Origin: Duganella dendranthematis
GTDB lineage: Bacteria; Pseudomonadota; Gammaproteobacteria; Burkholderiales; Burkholderiaceae_D
Length of the DNA stretch: 64,000 bases
Reading direction: 5' to 3'
Assembly: GCF_012849375.1 (NCBI RefSeq)
Contig: NZ_CP051684.1
Location: forward strand, 5,022,001-5,086,000
Notes under the pieces: generated by a model
Databases searched by the model: none
What the model was told of the DNA's origin: nothing
What the model saw: only the letters and a program-made list of their open reading frames with translations
Position numbers and translations under genes: made by a program
Shown here: in pieces, positions 48,242 through 56,375 of the stretch
How positions within the stretch are numbered: position 1 is the first letter of the stretch
Layout: every line of letters starts with the position of its first letter

Positions 48242-49936
48242 ATGAACAAATCACTGATCGGAGCCGCCATCGCGCTGGCTTTCAGCGCACAGGCCTATGC
48301 ACAGACCGCCACCACGCAGTCCGGCGCCGGAGCGCACGCTACCGACAATGCCAGTGCCACCCAGGACAGCAGCAACAAGAACAATAACAACAACAGCAGC
48401 GGCGCCGCCCGCGCCAGCGAGCTTGGCAGCGTAGCGGCCAACAACGGCGGCGCTGCCACATCGACCCTCAGCAATGCCTACAACCAGTCGAGTGCCGACG
48501 CCACCACCACGCTGACCGGCTCGGTCAACAATAACACGGTGCAGGACATCGGCAACCGCGCCACCAATGCCGGCAACAGCAATGGCGGCGTCGCCTACGG
48601 CGGCGCGGGCGGCGTGGCCACCGGCGGCAATGCCAGCGGCACCGGCGCGGCCGGCGGCATGAGTTATGGCGGCAATGGCGCGGCGGGCGGCGCCGGCGGC
48701 GTCGCCACCAATGGCAGCGCCTACAACGGTTCGCCTGCGGTCGGCGCCAGTGTCGGCGGCAGCGGCGGCGCCGGCGGCACGGCCTCCGGGGCCTATAGCG
48801 GACCGGGCGGCGCAGGCGGTTCCGGCGGCTACGGCGGCGCCGGCGGCGCAGGCGGTGAAACCTATGGCGGTAACGGCGGCTATGGGGGCGCGACCGGGAC
48901 TGCGGTTGGCGGCGCCGGCGGCGGTGTCGGCGGCTCCACCGGCGGCAGCGGCGGCGCCAGCGGCATGGCCAACGGCAGCAACGGCGGGGCCGGGGGCGGC
49001 GCGGGCGCAGCCGGCGCGGGCGTCGGCGGTTCCAGCGGCGCAGCGGGCGCCGGTGGCGCGGGTGCCGCCGGCGGCTACGCGGGCAGTGGCTCGGGTGGTT
49101 CCACCAGCAGTGCCAGCGGCGGCAGCGGCTACGGCGGTACGGCCGGCGTCACCAACAGCGGCGGCACCCCGAGCGAAGGCGGCGCGACGCCGCCGACGCA
49201 GACCGGCACGGCGGCGGCTGGTACGGCCACCGGCGGCAATGCCGGCGCCGGTGATGGCACCACCACCACCGGCACGGCGACCGGCGGCGCCGGCGGCAGC
49301 GGAGCCGGAGGTGGGGCCAGCGGCGCCGGGGCGGCTGGCTCCGGCGGCAGCACCACCGCCGGCAATGGCGCCGCAGGCGGTTCGGCCACCAGCGGCAACG
49401 GTGGCGCGGGCGCCGCCGTAGCGCAGAACGGCGGCGCCGGCGCGACGGCGACCAGCGGCGCCGGTGGCGCCGGTGCGGCAGGCGGCACGGCCAGCAGCAG
49501 CGGTGCGGCCGGCGGTGCCGGCGCGGCCGGCGGCAGCGGCGCCAGCAGCGGTGCTTCGTCGAACACGGCGGGAGCCGGTGCGACGGGTGGCGCGGCGACG
49601 GGCGGCAGCGCTACCAACGGCGATCCGACCAACGGCAGCGCGACCGCCGGCACCGGCGGCGCGGGTGGTGCGGGTGGCGGCGGCAATACCGGCGGCGCTG
49701 GCGGCTCGGGCGGCGCCAACACCGGTGGCGCTGCCACTGGCGGCGTCGGCATGGGCGGCACCGGCGGTGCGGGCGGCAGCATTGCCGTCAATGCCGGCAC
49801 CTTCAATATGTCCAACACGATGACCAGCGTCGGCCAGTCGGCCGCCGGCATCATGGTGGCGTCGCAGAACAGCGGTATCGCCTCGCTGGTGCAGCAAAGC
49901 GTGAATGTCCAGTCCAACCTGGCGGTAGGCCGCTAA
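48242..49936 (+). CDS. Large glycine-rich, low-complexity exported protein
   Basis: 564 aa from the ATG at 48242, chosen for the AGGAG just upstream and the signal peptide that starts there (1-20, AQAYAQ). Mature regions: an Asn/Ser-rich head (about 22-120, with NKNNNNNSSG and GSVNNNTVQDIGNRATNAG), a long Gly/Ala/Ser/Thr tract of GGAGG-type repeats (about 120-515), and an ordered tail (SNTMTSVGQSAAGIMVASQNSGIASLVQQSVNVQSNL). Composition is that of matrix or functional-amyloid structural proteins. There is almost no Cys or charge in the repeats. It is the first and largest gene of a five-gene operon under the sigma-54 promoter. Confidence 0.88.
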   Translation: MNKSLIGAAIALAFSAQAYAQTATTQSGAGAHATDNASATQDSSNKNNNNNSSGAARASELGSVAANNGGAATSTLSNAYNQSSADATTTLTGSVNNNTVQDIGNRATNAGNSNGGVAYGGAGGVATGGNASGTGAAGGMSYGGNGAAGGAGGVATNGSAYNGSPAVGASVGGSGGAGGTASGAYSGPGGAGGSGGYGGAGGAGGETYGGNGGYGGATGTAVGGAGGGVGGSTGGSGGASGMANGSNGGAGGGAGAAGAGVGGSSGAAGAGGAGAAGGYAGSGSGGSTSSASGGSGYGGTAGVTNSGGTPSEGGATPPTQTGTAAAGTATGGNAGAGDGTTTTGTATGGAGGSGAGGGASGAGAAGSGGSTTAGNGAAGGSATSGNGGAGAAVAQNGGAGATATSGAGGAGAAGGTASSSGAAGGAGAAGGSGASSGASSNTAGAGATGGAATGGSATNGDPTNGSATAGTGGAGGAGGGGNTGGAGGSGGANTGGAATGGVGMGGTGGAGGSIAVNAGTFNMSNTMTSVGQSAAGIMVASQNSGIASLVQQSVNVQSNLAVGR

Positions 49937-49943
49937 GCAAAAC

Positions 49944-49973
49944 GCGGGGCGCGCGCGACATGGCGCGTCCCGC
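49944..49973 (+). other. Strong stem-loop after the glycine-rich gene
   Basis: An 11-bp stem (49944-49954 with 49963-49973, one G-U pair) with an 8-nt loop, beginning 7 bp after the stop and ending 17 bp before the next gene. No T-tract. Such hairpins after a major structural subunit often stabilise upstream mRNA and lower downstream expression. Confidence 0.65.
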
Positions 49974-49990
49974 CGTCGAGAAAAGGAGCA

Positions 49991-50395
49991 ATGATGCACT
50001 TACCAGGAAAAAACGCGTGGATGCTGCTGACGTGTGCCGCCTGTTGGCACGCCGGCGCCGGGCCGCTGAGCGCGGTGGAGGCGCCGCCGGCCCTGACGCT
50101 GGCGCCGCTGGTGCCGGAAGTGGTGGTCGCGCTGGCCGACCCGCCCGGCTTCGATGCCTTGCGGACGCCGGACGCGCGGCTGGCGCGCCTGCGCGGCGGC
50201 ACCGATACGGTCAACAATGACATGCAGTTGAGCGGCGCCGTCAGCGGCAACGCGGCGGTCAACGTCGTCACCGGAGCCAATGCCATCAGCAGCGGTTCCT
50301 TCAGCAACGCTTCCGGCTTGCCGGTGGCGATCCAGAATTCCGGCGCCAATGTGCTGATACAGAACGCCACCATCATCAACATCCAGATGCAATGA
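49991..50395 (+). CDS. Small exported protein with GG-type cleavage site
   Basis: 134 aa. AAAAGGAG precedes two possible starts, 49991 and 49994; the second has the better spacing. An N-terminal signal-like segment (about 8-28) and a Pro-rich linker (30-60) lead to DARLARLRGG (61-70), a double-glycine processing motif. The predicted mature part (71-134) is TDTVNNDMQLSGAVSGNAAVN and then QNSGANVLIQNATIIN, an Asn/Gln/Ser beta-prone sequence. It overlaps the peptidase gene by 4 bp (ATGA). I infer that it is a substrate of that peptidase. Confidence 0.82.
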   Translation: MMHLPGKNAWMLLTCAACWHAGAGPLSAVEAPPALTLAPLVPEVVVALADPPGFDALRTPDARLARLRGGTDTVNNDMQLSGAVSGNAAVNVVTGANAISSGSFSNASGLPVAIQNSGANVLIQNATIINIQMQ

Positions 50396-51066
50396 AAGCC
50401 CTGACCATTTTGTTGCTGGCCGCAGTGAGCGCCAGCCCCGCTGCGGCGGCGGACCTGCCCGGCATTGGCGGCGCCGGCTTTGCGCTGCCCGTGACCAGCC
50501 TGAAGGAAGCACGCTTCCGTTCGACGGTGCGCCAGCAGCACGACTTCAGCTGCGGCTCGGCGGCCGTGGCGACGCTGCTCAGTTACCACTACGATACGCC
50601 GGTGACGGAGGAACAGGTGTTTGCCGCCATGTACGCGCAAGGCGACCAGCCGACCATCCAGCGCGAAGGCTTTTCGCTGCTGGACATGAAGCGTTACCTG
50701 GCGCAGCGCGGATTTATCGCCGATGGCTACCGCCAGCCGCTCGACAAGCTGGCCGAGGCGCGCTTTCCCGCCATCGTCCGCATTGTCGAGAACGGCTATA
50801 TGCACTTTGTCGTGGTCAAGGGCATGGACGCGCAGCGCGTGCTGATCGGCGATCCGTCCGGCGGCACGCGCGCGGTGCGCCGCGACGCCTTCGACGCCAT
50901 GTGGCCGGACCGGCTGCTGTTCGTGATCCACAACTGGACCGGCCAGCCGCATTTCAATCAGCCGGCGGAGTGGCATGTTGCGCCACAGGCACCGCTGGAC
51001 GCCGCCATCAATCGCGGCAGCCTGACCGACTTGACGCTGCCCAAGAACGGCAGTGGCAATTTCTAA
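50392..51066 (+). CDS. Periplasmic C39-family cysteine peptidase (FapD-like)
   Basis: 224 aa. Sec signal peptide (1-20, AAAA). The C39 papain-like domain has Gln49, catalytic Cys54 in HDFSCGSAAVATLL, His138 in GYMHFVVVKGM and Asp154 in IGDPSGG, so the triad is complete. Bacteriocin C39 domains cleave after double glycine but are fused to ABC transporters; this one is a stand-alone exported enzyme, as is FapD of the Pseudomonas amyloid system. It sits between two genes whose products carry GG sites. Confidence 0.92.
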   Translation: MKALTILLLAAVSASPAAAADLPGIGGAGFALPVTSLKEARFRSTVRQQHDFSCGSAAVATLLSYHYDTPVTEEQVFAAMYAQGDQPTIQREGFSLLDMKRYLAQRGFIADGYRQPLDKLAEARFPAIVRIVENGYMHFVVVKGMDAQRVLIGDPSGGTRAVRRDAFDAMWPDRLLFVIHNWTGQPHFNQPAEWHVAPQAPLDAAINRGSLTDLTLPKNGSGNF

Positions 51067-51079
51067 TAAGGAGGCGGCC

Positions 51080-51559
51080 ATGCGTATCCGCTCGTTGCCC
51101 CTGCTGATCGCGCTACTGGCCGGCGGCGCCGGCGCCACCGATGTCACCGACGGCTGGAACGCCGTCGACGATGGCGAACTGGAGCAGGTGCGCGGCGGCT
51201 TCTCGCTGGGCGATGGCTTGCTGGTATCGCTAGGTGTCGAACGTTTGGTTTCGATCAATGGCAGTGTTGTAGCCAGTACCCATTTTTCCATCCCCGATAT
51301 GACACAGTTGAGTGCTGCGGAAGCCGCGATGGCCAGCGATGCGCTGGCTGCCGTGGTGGTCCAGAACGGCGCCGGCAACCTGGTCGCGCCGCAGGCCACG
51401 CAGGGACTGGGGGCGTTGTTGATACAGAACAGCGTCAACGATCAGGCGATACGCAGCCAGACGACGATTTCCACCACCGTCAGCAACCTGGCCATGCTCA
51501 AGGCGGCCAATTTCGAAAGCAGTTTGCGGGATGCCTTGAGCGCAGCGGTCGTCAAGTAA
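51080..51559 (+). CDS. Small exported protein with bacteriocin-type double-glycine leader
   Basis: 159 aa from the ATG at 51080 (AAGGAGG at 51068-51074). Signal peptide about 1-19. The following sequence DDGELEQVRGG (30-40) fits the ELxxIxGG double-glycine leader, predicting a mature start at FSLGDGLL (41). The mature part has QNGAGNLVAPQATQGLGALLIQNSVNDQAIRSQTTI, Gln/Asn-rich like the tail of the glycine-rich protein. It lies 13 bp after the C39 gene. Role unknown; a minor fibre subunit or assembly factor is my inference. Confidence 0.85.
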   Translation: MRIRSLPLLIALLAGGAGATDVTDGWNAVDDGELEQVRGGFSLGDGLLVSLGVERLVSINGSVVASTHFSIPDMTQLSAAEAAMASDALAAVVVQNGAGNLVAPQATQGLGALLIQNSVNDQAIRSQTTISTTVSNLAMLKAANFESSLRDALSAAVVK

Positions 51560-51577
51560 CCAACTTGAGGAGCGGCG

Positions 51578-52654
51578 ATGCGTGCGAGTGCGAAACGGCG
51601 GGCCAGTGTGCTGGCGATCCTGATGATGTTGGAGGGCGGTGGCGCAGCGGCGCAGGCGCAAAATCCGGTGGGCGCCGCGCCCGCCGAGGATGGACGGCCG
51701 CCGGCGGTGGCGCCGCTGTTCGAACAGCCTGGCGTGCTGACGCCGCGCGGCAAGCTGGTGCTGGAGCCGTCGCTGCAATTTGGCTATTCGTCCAGCAACC
51801 GCGTGGTGCTGGTGGGCTACACCATCATTCCGGCGTTGCTGATCGGGCTAGTGGACGTGCGCGAGGTCAAGCGCAACACCAGCACCGGCGCGCTGACCGG
51901 CCGCTATGGCCTGAGCAACCGCGGCGAGCTGGAGGTGAAGGTGCCGTATGTGTACCGCAGCGATTCCACCGTCAGCCGCGAGATCTTTACCGGCACCGGC
52001 GTCGACCGTGTGTTCGACACCAGCGGACGCGGCGTCGGCGATGCCGAGCTGGCCTTGCGTTACCAGTTGAACGAAGGCGGCGCCGATCGTGCTTATTACG
52101 TGGCGGGCCTGCGCGTCAAGTCGCGCACCGGCACCGATCCGTTCAGCGTGGTGACCGATTGCAGCCAGCGCTGCGTGGGGCCAAACGCCACCGGCACCGG
52201 CCTGCCGCTGGAGCTGCCGACCGGCTCCGGATTTTATGCCGTGCAACCCAGCCTGACGTGGCTGTATCCCAGCGACCCGGCCATCCTGTTCGGCAGCGTC
52301 AGCTACCTGAAGAACTTCAAGCGCAGTGGCCTGAGCCGCAAGGTGCTGAACGGCGAGTGGGAGCCGCTCGGCACGGTAGCGCCGGGCGATGTGGTGGGAT
52401 TTAATTTTGGCCTGGGGCTGGCGTTGAACGAACGGGCGCTGATCAGCTTTGGCTACGACCACAGTTCGATTGCCCGCACCAGGCAGAACGGCGTGCCGGT
52501 GCAGGGCTCGGTGCGCACACAGCTGGGTACGCTGCTGCTGGGGTTTTCGTATCGCATCAACGACAAGCGCACCCTCAACATCGCCGTCGGCGCCGGGCTG
52601 ACGCGCGATACGCCGGATGTGCAGTTGTCGCTGCGGCTGCCATTCACTTTCTAA
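51578..52654 (+). CDS. Outer-membrane beta-barrel protein (meta-pathway-transporter/FapF-like)
   Basis: 358 aa. Signal peptide (about 1-28). The mature chain alternates amphipathic strands (KLVLEPSLQFGYSSSNRVVLVGYTI ... GELEVKVPYVYRS ... LSLRLPFTF) and ends with an aromatic residue, as outer-membrane barrels do. A Cys pair (CSQRC) probably closes an outer loop. The pattern is the phenol-degradation/meta-pathway outer-membrane family, which includes the FapF barrel. Last gene of the five-gene operon and its likely export pore. Confidence 0.86.
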   Translation: MRASAKRRASVLAILMMLEGGGAAAQAQNPVGAAPAEDGRPPAVAPLFEQPGVLTPRGKLVLEPSLQFGYSSSNRVVLVGYTIIPALLIGLVDVREVKRNTSTGALTGRYGLSNRGELEVKVPYVYRSDSTVSREIFTGTGVDRVFDTSGRGVGDAELALRYQLNEGGADRAYYVAGLRVKSRTGTDPFSVVTDCSQRCVGPNATGTGLPLELPTGSGFYAVQPSLTWLYPSDPAILFGSVSYLKNFKRSGLSRKVLNGEWEPLGTVAPGDVVGFNFGLGLALNERALISFGYDHSSIARTRQNGVPVQGSVRTQLGTLLLGFSYRINDKRTLNIAVGAGLTRDTPDVQLSLRLPFTF

Positions 52655-52718
52655 TCGTGCTCCGCGTGGATCTGATGTATTGTAGTGCTCCTGACAATTT
52701 TTCAAAACAAGGGAAGCC

Positions 52719-53672
52719 ATGTCCACGCGTATTCTGAAACCTTTGGCCGTGATTGCGGCGCTGGTCGCCACTGCGGCAGTCCAGGCGGGCGCACCGATGG
52801 CGCGCTTCCAGGCGCCGGGCTTTTATCGCACCACGCTGGGCGACTTCGAAGTAACCGTGCTCAACGACGGCACGCTGGACCTGCCGGTCGACAAGCTGCT
52901 GAAGCAGCCGCCGGAGAGGACCAATGCCGCGCTGGGCAAGTCGTTCCAGAAAGTGCCGCTGCAGACCTCGGTCAATGGCTTCCTGATCAACACCGGCAGC
53001 AAGCTGGTGCTGATCGATACCGGCGCCGCCAGCCTGTTCGGTCCGACGCTGGGACAACTGCTGGGTAATCTGAAGGCGTCTGGCTACAAACCGGAGCAGG
53101 TGGATGAGATCTTGATCACCCACATGCATGGCGACCACGTGGGTGGGCTGGCGTCCAACGAACAGCGCGTGTTTCCGAATGCGATCGTTCGCGCCGGCAA
53201 GCTCGATGCGGACTACTATCTGAATCCGGCCAATCTGGACAAGGCATCGGGCGAAGCCAAGGATAATTTCCAGGGGCCGATGGTGTCGATCAATCCGTAC
53301 GTCAAGGCCGGCAAGTTCCAGCCGATCGTGGCCAATAGCGAGCTGGTGCCGGGGATTAAATCGTACTTCAACGGCGGCCATACACCGGGCCATATCACGT
53401 ATGTGGTGGAGAGCAAAGGGCAGAAGCTGGTGTTGCTGGGAGATTTGCTGCACGTGCAGGCGGTGCAGTTTGACGATCCGGGCGTCGGCATTTCGTTCGA
53501 CAGCGACAGCAAGGTGGCGATCTCGGAACGCAAGGAAGCGTTTGCGGCTGCAGCGAAGGACGGCTACCTGATCGGCGCCGCCCATCTGTCATTCCCCGGG
53601 TTGGGGCATGTGCGCAGCAACGGCAAAGGCGGCTACGTGTTTGTGCCAGTCAGCTACACGCAGCCGCGCTAA
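52719..53672 (+). CDS. Periplasmic MBL-fold metallo-hydrolase
   Basis: 317 aa. Signal peptide (1-24, QAGA). The di-zinc motif HMHGDH (135-140) is complete, with further ligands in GGHTPGHITY and LLGDLLH. The closest style is the periplasmic AHL-lactonase-like/ZnMBL group with an N-terminal arm, but the substrate is not decidable. The gene starts 64 bp after the barrel gene, with its own promoter possible, and is convergent with the OYE gene (3-bp gap). Confidence 0.92.
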   Translation: MSTRILKPLAVIAALVATAAVQAGAPMARFQAPGFYRTTLGDFEVTVLNDGTLDLPVDKLLKQPPERTNAALGKSFQKVPLQTSVNGFLINTGSKLVLIDTGAASLFGPTLGQLLGNLKASGYKPEQVDEILITHMHGDHVGGLASNEQRVFPNAIVRAGKLDADYYLNPANLDKASGEAKDNFQGPMVSINPYVKAGKFQPIVANSELVPGIKSYFNGGHTPGHITYVVESKGQKLVLLGDLLHVQAVQFDDPGVGISFDSDSKVAISERKEAFAAAAKDGYLIGAAHLSFPGLGHVRSNGKGGYVFVPVSYTQPR

Positions 53673-53675
53673 GCA

Positions 53676-54728
53676 TCAGGCCAGAGCCGGGTAGTCGGTG
53701 TAACCAGTAGCGCCGACTGCATAGAACGTGTCAGCATTCCACTTGTTCAGCGGCTCATTGGCTTGCAGACGCTCCACCAGGTCCGGATTGGAAATGTAAT
53801 CCTTGCCGAAAGCAATCGCGTCAGCCTTGCCGCTGTCCAGCAATTCCTGCGCCACGACTTTGTCCATCTTCTCATTGGCGATGAACACGCCGCCAAATTC
53901 CCGCTTCATCATCGGCGACAGGCTGTCTTCGCCCAGCGCTTCACGGGTGAAGATGAACGCGATCTTGCGCTTGCCCAGCTCGCGCGCCACGTAGCCAAAG
54001 GTCTCGGCCGGGTTGGCGTCGCCCATATCGTGCGAATCGCGGCGTGGCGCCAGGTGCATGCCGACGCGGTTGGCGCCCCATACCTCGATGCAGGCATCGG
54101 TCACTTCCAGCATCAAACGGGCGCGGTTCTCGACCGAGCCGCCGTAGTTGTCGGTGCGCAGATTGGTTTTACTTTGCAGGAACTGGTCCAGCAGGTAACC
54201 GTTGGCGCCGTGGATTTCCACGCCGTCAAAGCCGGCCTTCTTGGCGTTCTCGGCCGCTTTCTTGTAGGCTGCCACGATGCCGGCCAGCTCTTCGGTTTCC
54301 AGTGCGCGCGGCACCGGGTAAGGACGTTGCGGACGCAGCAGGCTGACATGACCATCGGCCGCAATCGCGCTTGGCGCCACTGGCGGTTCACCGTTCAGGA
54401 AACTCGGATCCGAAATGCGGCCCACGTGCCACAGCTGGGCAAAGATCACACCGCCCTTGGCGTGCACGGCAGCGGTGATCTGCTTCCAGCCTTCCACCTG
54501 TTCATCCGACCACAGGCCTGGCGTATCGGCATAGCCGACGCCGTGTGGCGTGACGGCGGTCGCCTCGCTCAGGATCAGGCCGGCGGTGGCGCGTTGCTCG
54601 TAATACTTGGCCATCAGCGCGTTCGGCACACGGCCTTCGGAAGCGCGCGAGCGGGTCAGCGGCGCCATGATGATACGGTTTTTCAGCGTGATATCGCCGA
54701 TGGTGAGCGGATCGAACAGAGTTGGCAT
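53676..54728 (-). CDS. nemA: Old Yellow Enzyme-family alkene reductase (NemA-like)
   Basis: 350 aa. FMN-binding TIM barrel with the substrate pair His173/Asn176 in EIHGANGYLLDQF and the early MAPLTRSRA motif. Such enzymes use NADPH to reduce activated alkenes, N-ethylmaleimide, nitrate esters and nitro compounds. It lies 10 bp after the ArsR gene on the same strand, so it is probably derepressed by electrophiles that modify that regulator. Confidence 0.93.
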   Translation of the reverse strand: MPTLFDPLTIGDITLKNRIIMAPLTRSRASEGRVPNALMAKYYEQRATAGLILSEATAVTPHGVGYADTPGLWSDEQVEGWKQITAAVHAKGGVIFAQLWHVGRISDPSFLNGEPPVAPSAIAADGHVSLLRPQRPYPVPRALETEELAGIVAAYKKAAENAKKAGFDGVEIHGANGYLLDQFLQSKTNLRTDNYGGSVENRARLMLEVTDACIEVWGANRVGMHLAPRRDSHDMGDANPAETFGYVARELGKRKIAFIFTREALGEDSLSPMMKREFGGVFIANEKMDKVVAQELLDSGKADAIAFGKDYISNPDLVERLQANEPLNKWNADTFYAVGATGYTDYPALA

Positions 54729-54738
54729 GATGCGTTTC

Positions 54739-55029
54739 CTATAGTTGCATTTGATCGATGAAGGCCTTGATCAGCGCTTCATCGCGTTTGAAATAATTCC
54801 ACTGGCCGACGCGCTGCGACGTCACCAGCCCAGCCTTCACCAGTACAGCCAGGTGGGCTGACATGGTCGATTGCGATAGCCCGGCACGACGGTCGATCAT
54901 GCCGGCGCAGACACCCAAGGTCAGCGGGTGCTGTTGCTCGGCAAAAAATACCTCGGGTTCCTTCAGCCAGGCCAGAATCTGGCGCCGTATCGGGTTGGCG
55001 AGGGCTTTGTGGATAGCGTCGATGTCCAT
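54739..55029 (-). CDS. ArsR/SmtB-family transcriptional repressor
   Basis: 96 aa. Winged HTH with KALANPIRRQILAWL and LSQSTMSAHLAVLVKAGLVTSQRVGQWNYFKRDE. One Cys lies in the mid-part (GVCAGM, about residue 41), a possible redox or electrophile sensor; no standard CVC metal site is present. It heads the arsR-nemA operon and would autoregulate through the inverted repeat 34-53 bp upstream of its start. This NemR-like logic with an ArsR protein is inference. Confidence 0.92.
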   Translation of the reverse strand: MDIDAIHKALANPIRRQILAWLKEPEVFFAEQQHPLTLGVCAGMIDRRAGLSQSTMSAHLAVLVKAGLVTSQRVGQWNYFKRDEALIKAFIDQMQL

Positions 55030-55062
55030 GCTGGGTATATGTATCGTGTTTTTCCGATTTCA

Positions 55063-55082
55063 ATATCGTGATCTTACGATAT
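55063..55082. promoter_or_regulatory. Candidate ArsR operator ATATCGT-N6-ACGATAT
   Basis: A perfect 7-bp inverted repeat with a 6-bp spacer, the usual geometry for an ArsR dimer, in the 127-bp divergent region between the repressor and the membrane protein gene. A further GTATCGT half-site lies at 55041-55047. Confidence 0.72.
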
Positions 55083-55156
55083 AAAAGAAAAACGTGCTGG
55101 CGGCCTGAAAATCATTTATGTTATGCGAACATTGTTGTAAATCTAACGAGGCTGGC

Positions 55157-56173
55157 ATGTCGAGTCATTACCTGGATGTGGCGGTAGGGCTGTCCTACAC
55201 TTTTCTGGCGGTGAGCCTGCTGTGCAGCGCCACGCGCGAAGCGATCGCGTCGCTGTTCCAGACGCGCGCCAAAGTGCTGCTGGATGGCGTGCTGACCTTG
55301 CTGCACGAATCGGCCGCCAAGCCACGCCTGCGCGGCATCGGACCGTCGATCCTCCGGCTGCTACGGGTGCGCGGCGGCTTCGGGCTGGAGAAACTGGGAT
55401 CGCAATCGCTGACGGCCGAAGTGATGCGCCATCCGCTGATCACCGGCATGGCGCAACAGGGACGCATGCCGTCCTACATCCCCTCGGCGATCTTTGCGCG
55501 GGCCTTCGTCTCGACGCTGACGGCTAAATATGGCAAGGGCAAGACCGCCGCCGCGCTGCTCAACAGCATCGGCAACGAAGGCCTGACCAAGACGCTGCTG
55601 GCCATCATCGGCGAAGGACCGGACGATGCGGCGGCGCTGGAAAACGCCGTGCGCATCTGGTACGACACGGTGATGGACCGCATCAGCGGCTGGTACAAGC
55701 GGCGCTCGCAGTTCGTGTTGTTTCTGGTGGGGCTGTTGTATGCGGTGGTGATGAACATCGACGCGCTGCAATTGTCGCAGCGCCTGTGGAGCGATGCTGC
55801 GCTGACATCGCAACTGGTGCAGAAGGCGGAAGACGCCAAGCCGCCCGTGCCGCCAGGACTGCCAACGGATCCAGCGTCCGGCGTCGCGCAGGCCAAGCAA
55901 GCCAAGGCGCAAGCGGAGGAAGTGCAAAAGCTGCCGATCGGCTGGCCATCCGCGCGCTTTGACGGCGTGAAAGGCTTCGGCCCGATCACGATGGCGCTGC
56001 TGTTCGCGCTCATCGGCTGGATCGCCACCGCCTTCGCCGCCTCGCTCGGTTCGCCGTTCTGGTTTGAAGGCGTCGGCTGGCTGCTGGCGCTGCGTGGCAC
56101 CGGCGCCAAGCCGGCAACGGAGACGACGGCAGCGCCAACAACCGTCGTAACGCTGCCAAGCCTGCGCAAGTAA
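55157..56173 (+). CDS. Inner-membrane protein of unknown function
   Basis: 338 aa from the ATG at 55157, chosen because GAGG lies 5 nt upstream; a longer frame from 55118 adds MLCEHCC-type residues without a ribosome site. Membrane segments: about 8-28, 193-213 and 287-310, with a cytoplasmic or periplasmic middle domain that includes an Ala/Lys/Gln coiled-coil-like stretch (KQAKAQAEEVQKL). Divergent from arsR-nemA across the operator. No named family recognised. Confidence 0.8.
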   Translation: MSSHYLDVAVGLSYTFLAVSLLCSATREAIASLFQTRAKVLLDGVLTLLHESAAKPRLRGIGPSILRLLRVRGGFGLEKLGSQSLTAEVMRHPLITGMAQQGRMPSYIPSAIFARAFVSTLTAKYGKGKTAAALLNSIGNEGLTKTLLAIIGEGPDDAAALENAVRIWYDTVMDRISGWYKRRSQFVLFLVGLLYAVVMNIDALQLSQRLWSDAALTSQLVQKAEDAKPPVPPGLPTDPASGVAQAKQAKAQAEEVQKLPIGWPSARFDGVKGFGPITMALLFALIGWIATAFAASLGSPFWFEGVGWLLALRGTGAKPATETTAAPTTVVTLPSLRK

Positions 56174-56175
56174 AA

Positions 56176-56373
56176 CTACTTGCCGCGCTGCGCGCACCTG
56201 GAAGACTGAATCGCCCGCTCGGTGATGTTGTCGATGCCCTTGATCGCTTGCGGCGTGCAGGCGTTGTCATTGACGGCGTGCACTTGCGGCTTGCGGTTCA
56301 TCTCCTTGTAGCCGGTCACCACCAACGCCACGGTGGCTGCGGCCACCAGGACCGTATTTAATTTCATCTGCAT
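56176..56373 (-). CDS. Small membrane-anchored protein
   Basis: 65 aa from the ATG at 56373, 2 bp after the DUF1304 stop. One hydrophobic N-terminal segment (about 5-22), then a short polar region with two Cys (NACTPQ, SSRCAQRGK) that could form a disulfide outside the membrane. In-frame codons upstream of this start lie within the DUF1304 gene. Function unknown. Confidence 0.65.
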   Translation of the reverse strand: MQMKLNTVLVAAATVALVVTGYKEMNRKPQVHAVNDNACTPQAIKGIDNITERAIQSSRCAQRGK

Positions 56374-56375
56374 GG

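Noticed and set aside
48242..49936. Gly-rich repeats read as a CRISPR-like or DNA satellite array
   Set aside because: The repeats are coding, irregular in length and lack spacer structure.
48251..49999. A 582-codon Ala/Arg/Gly-rich minus-strand frame opposite the glycine-rich gene
   Set aside because: Produced by reading the GGC repeats in reverse; the plus strand has the signal peptide, ribosome site and promoter.
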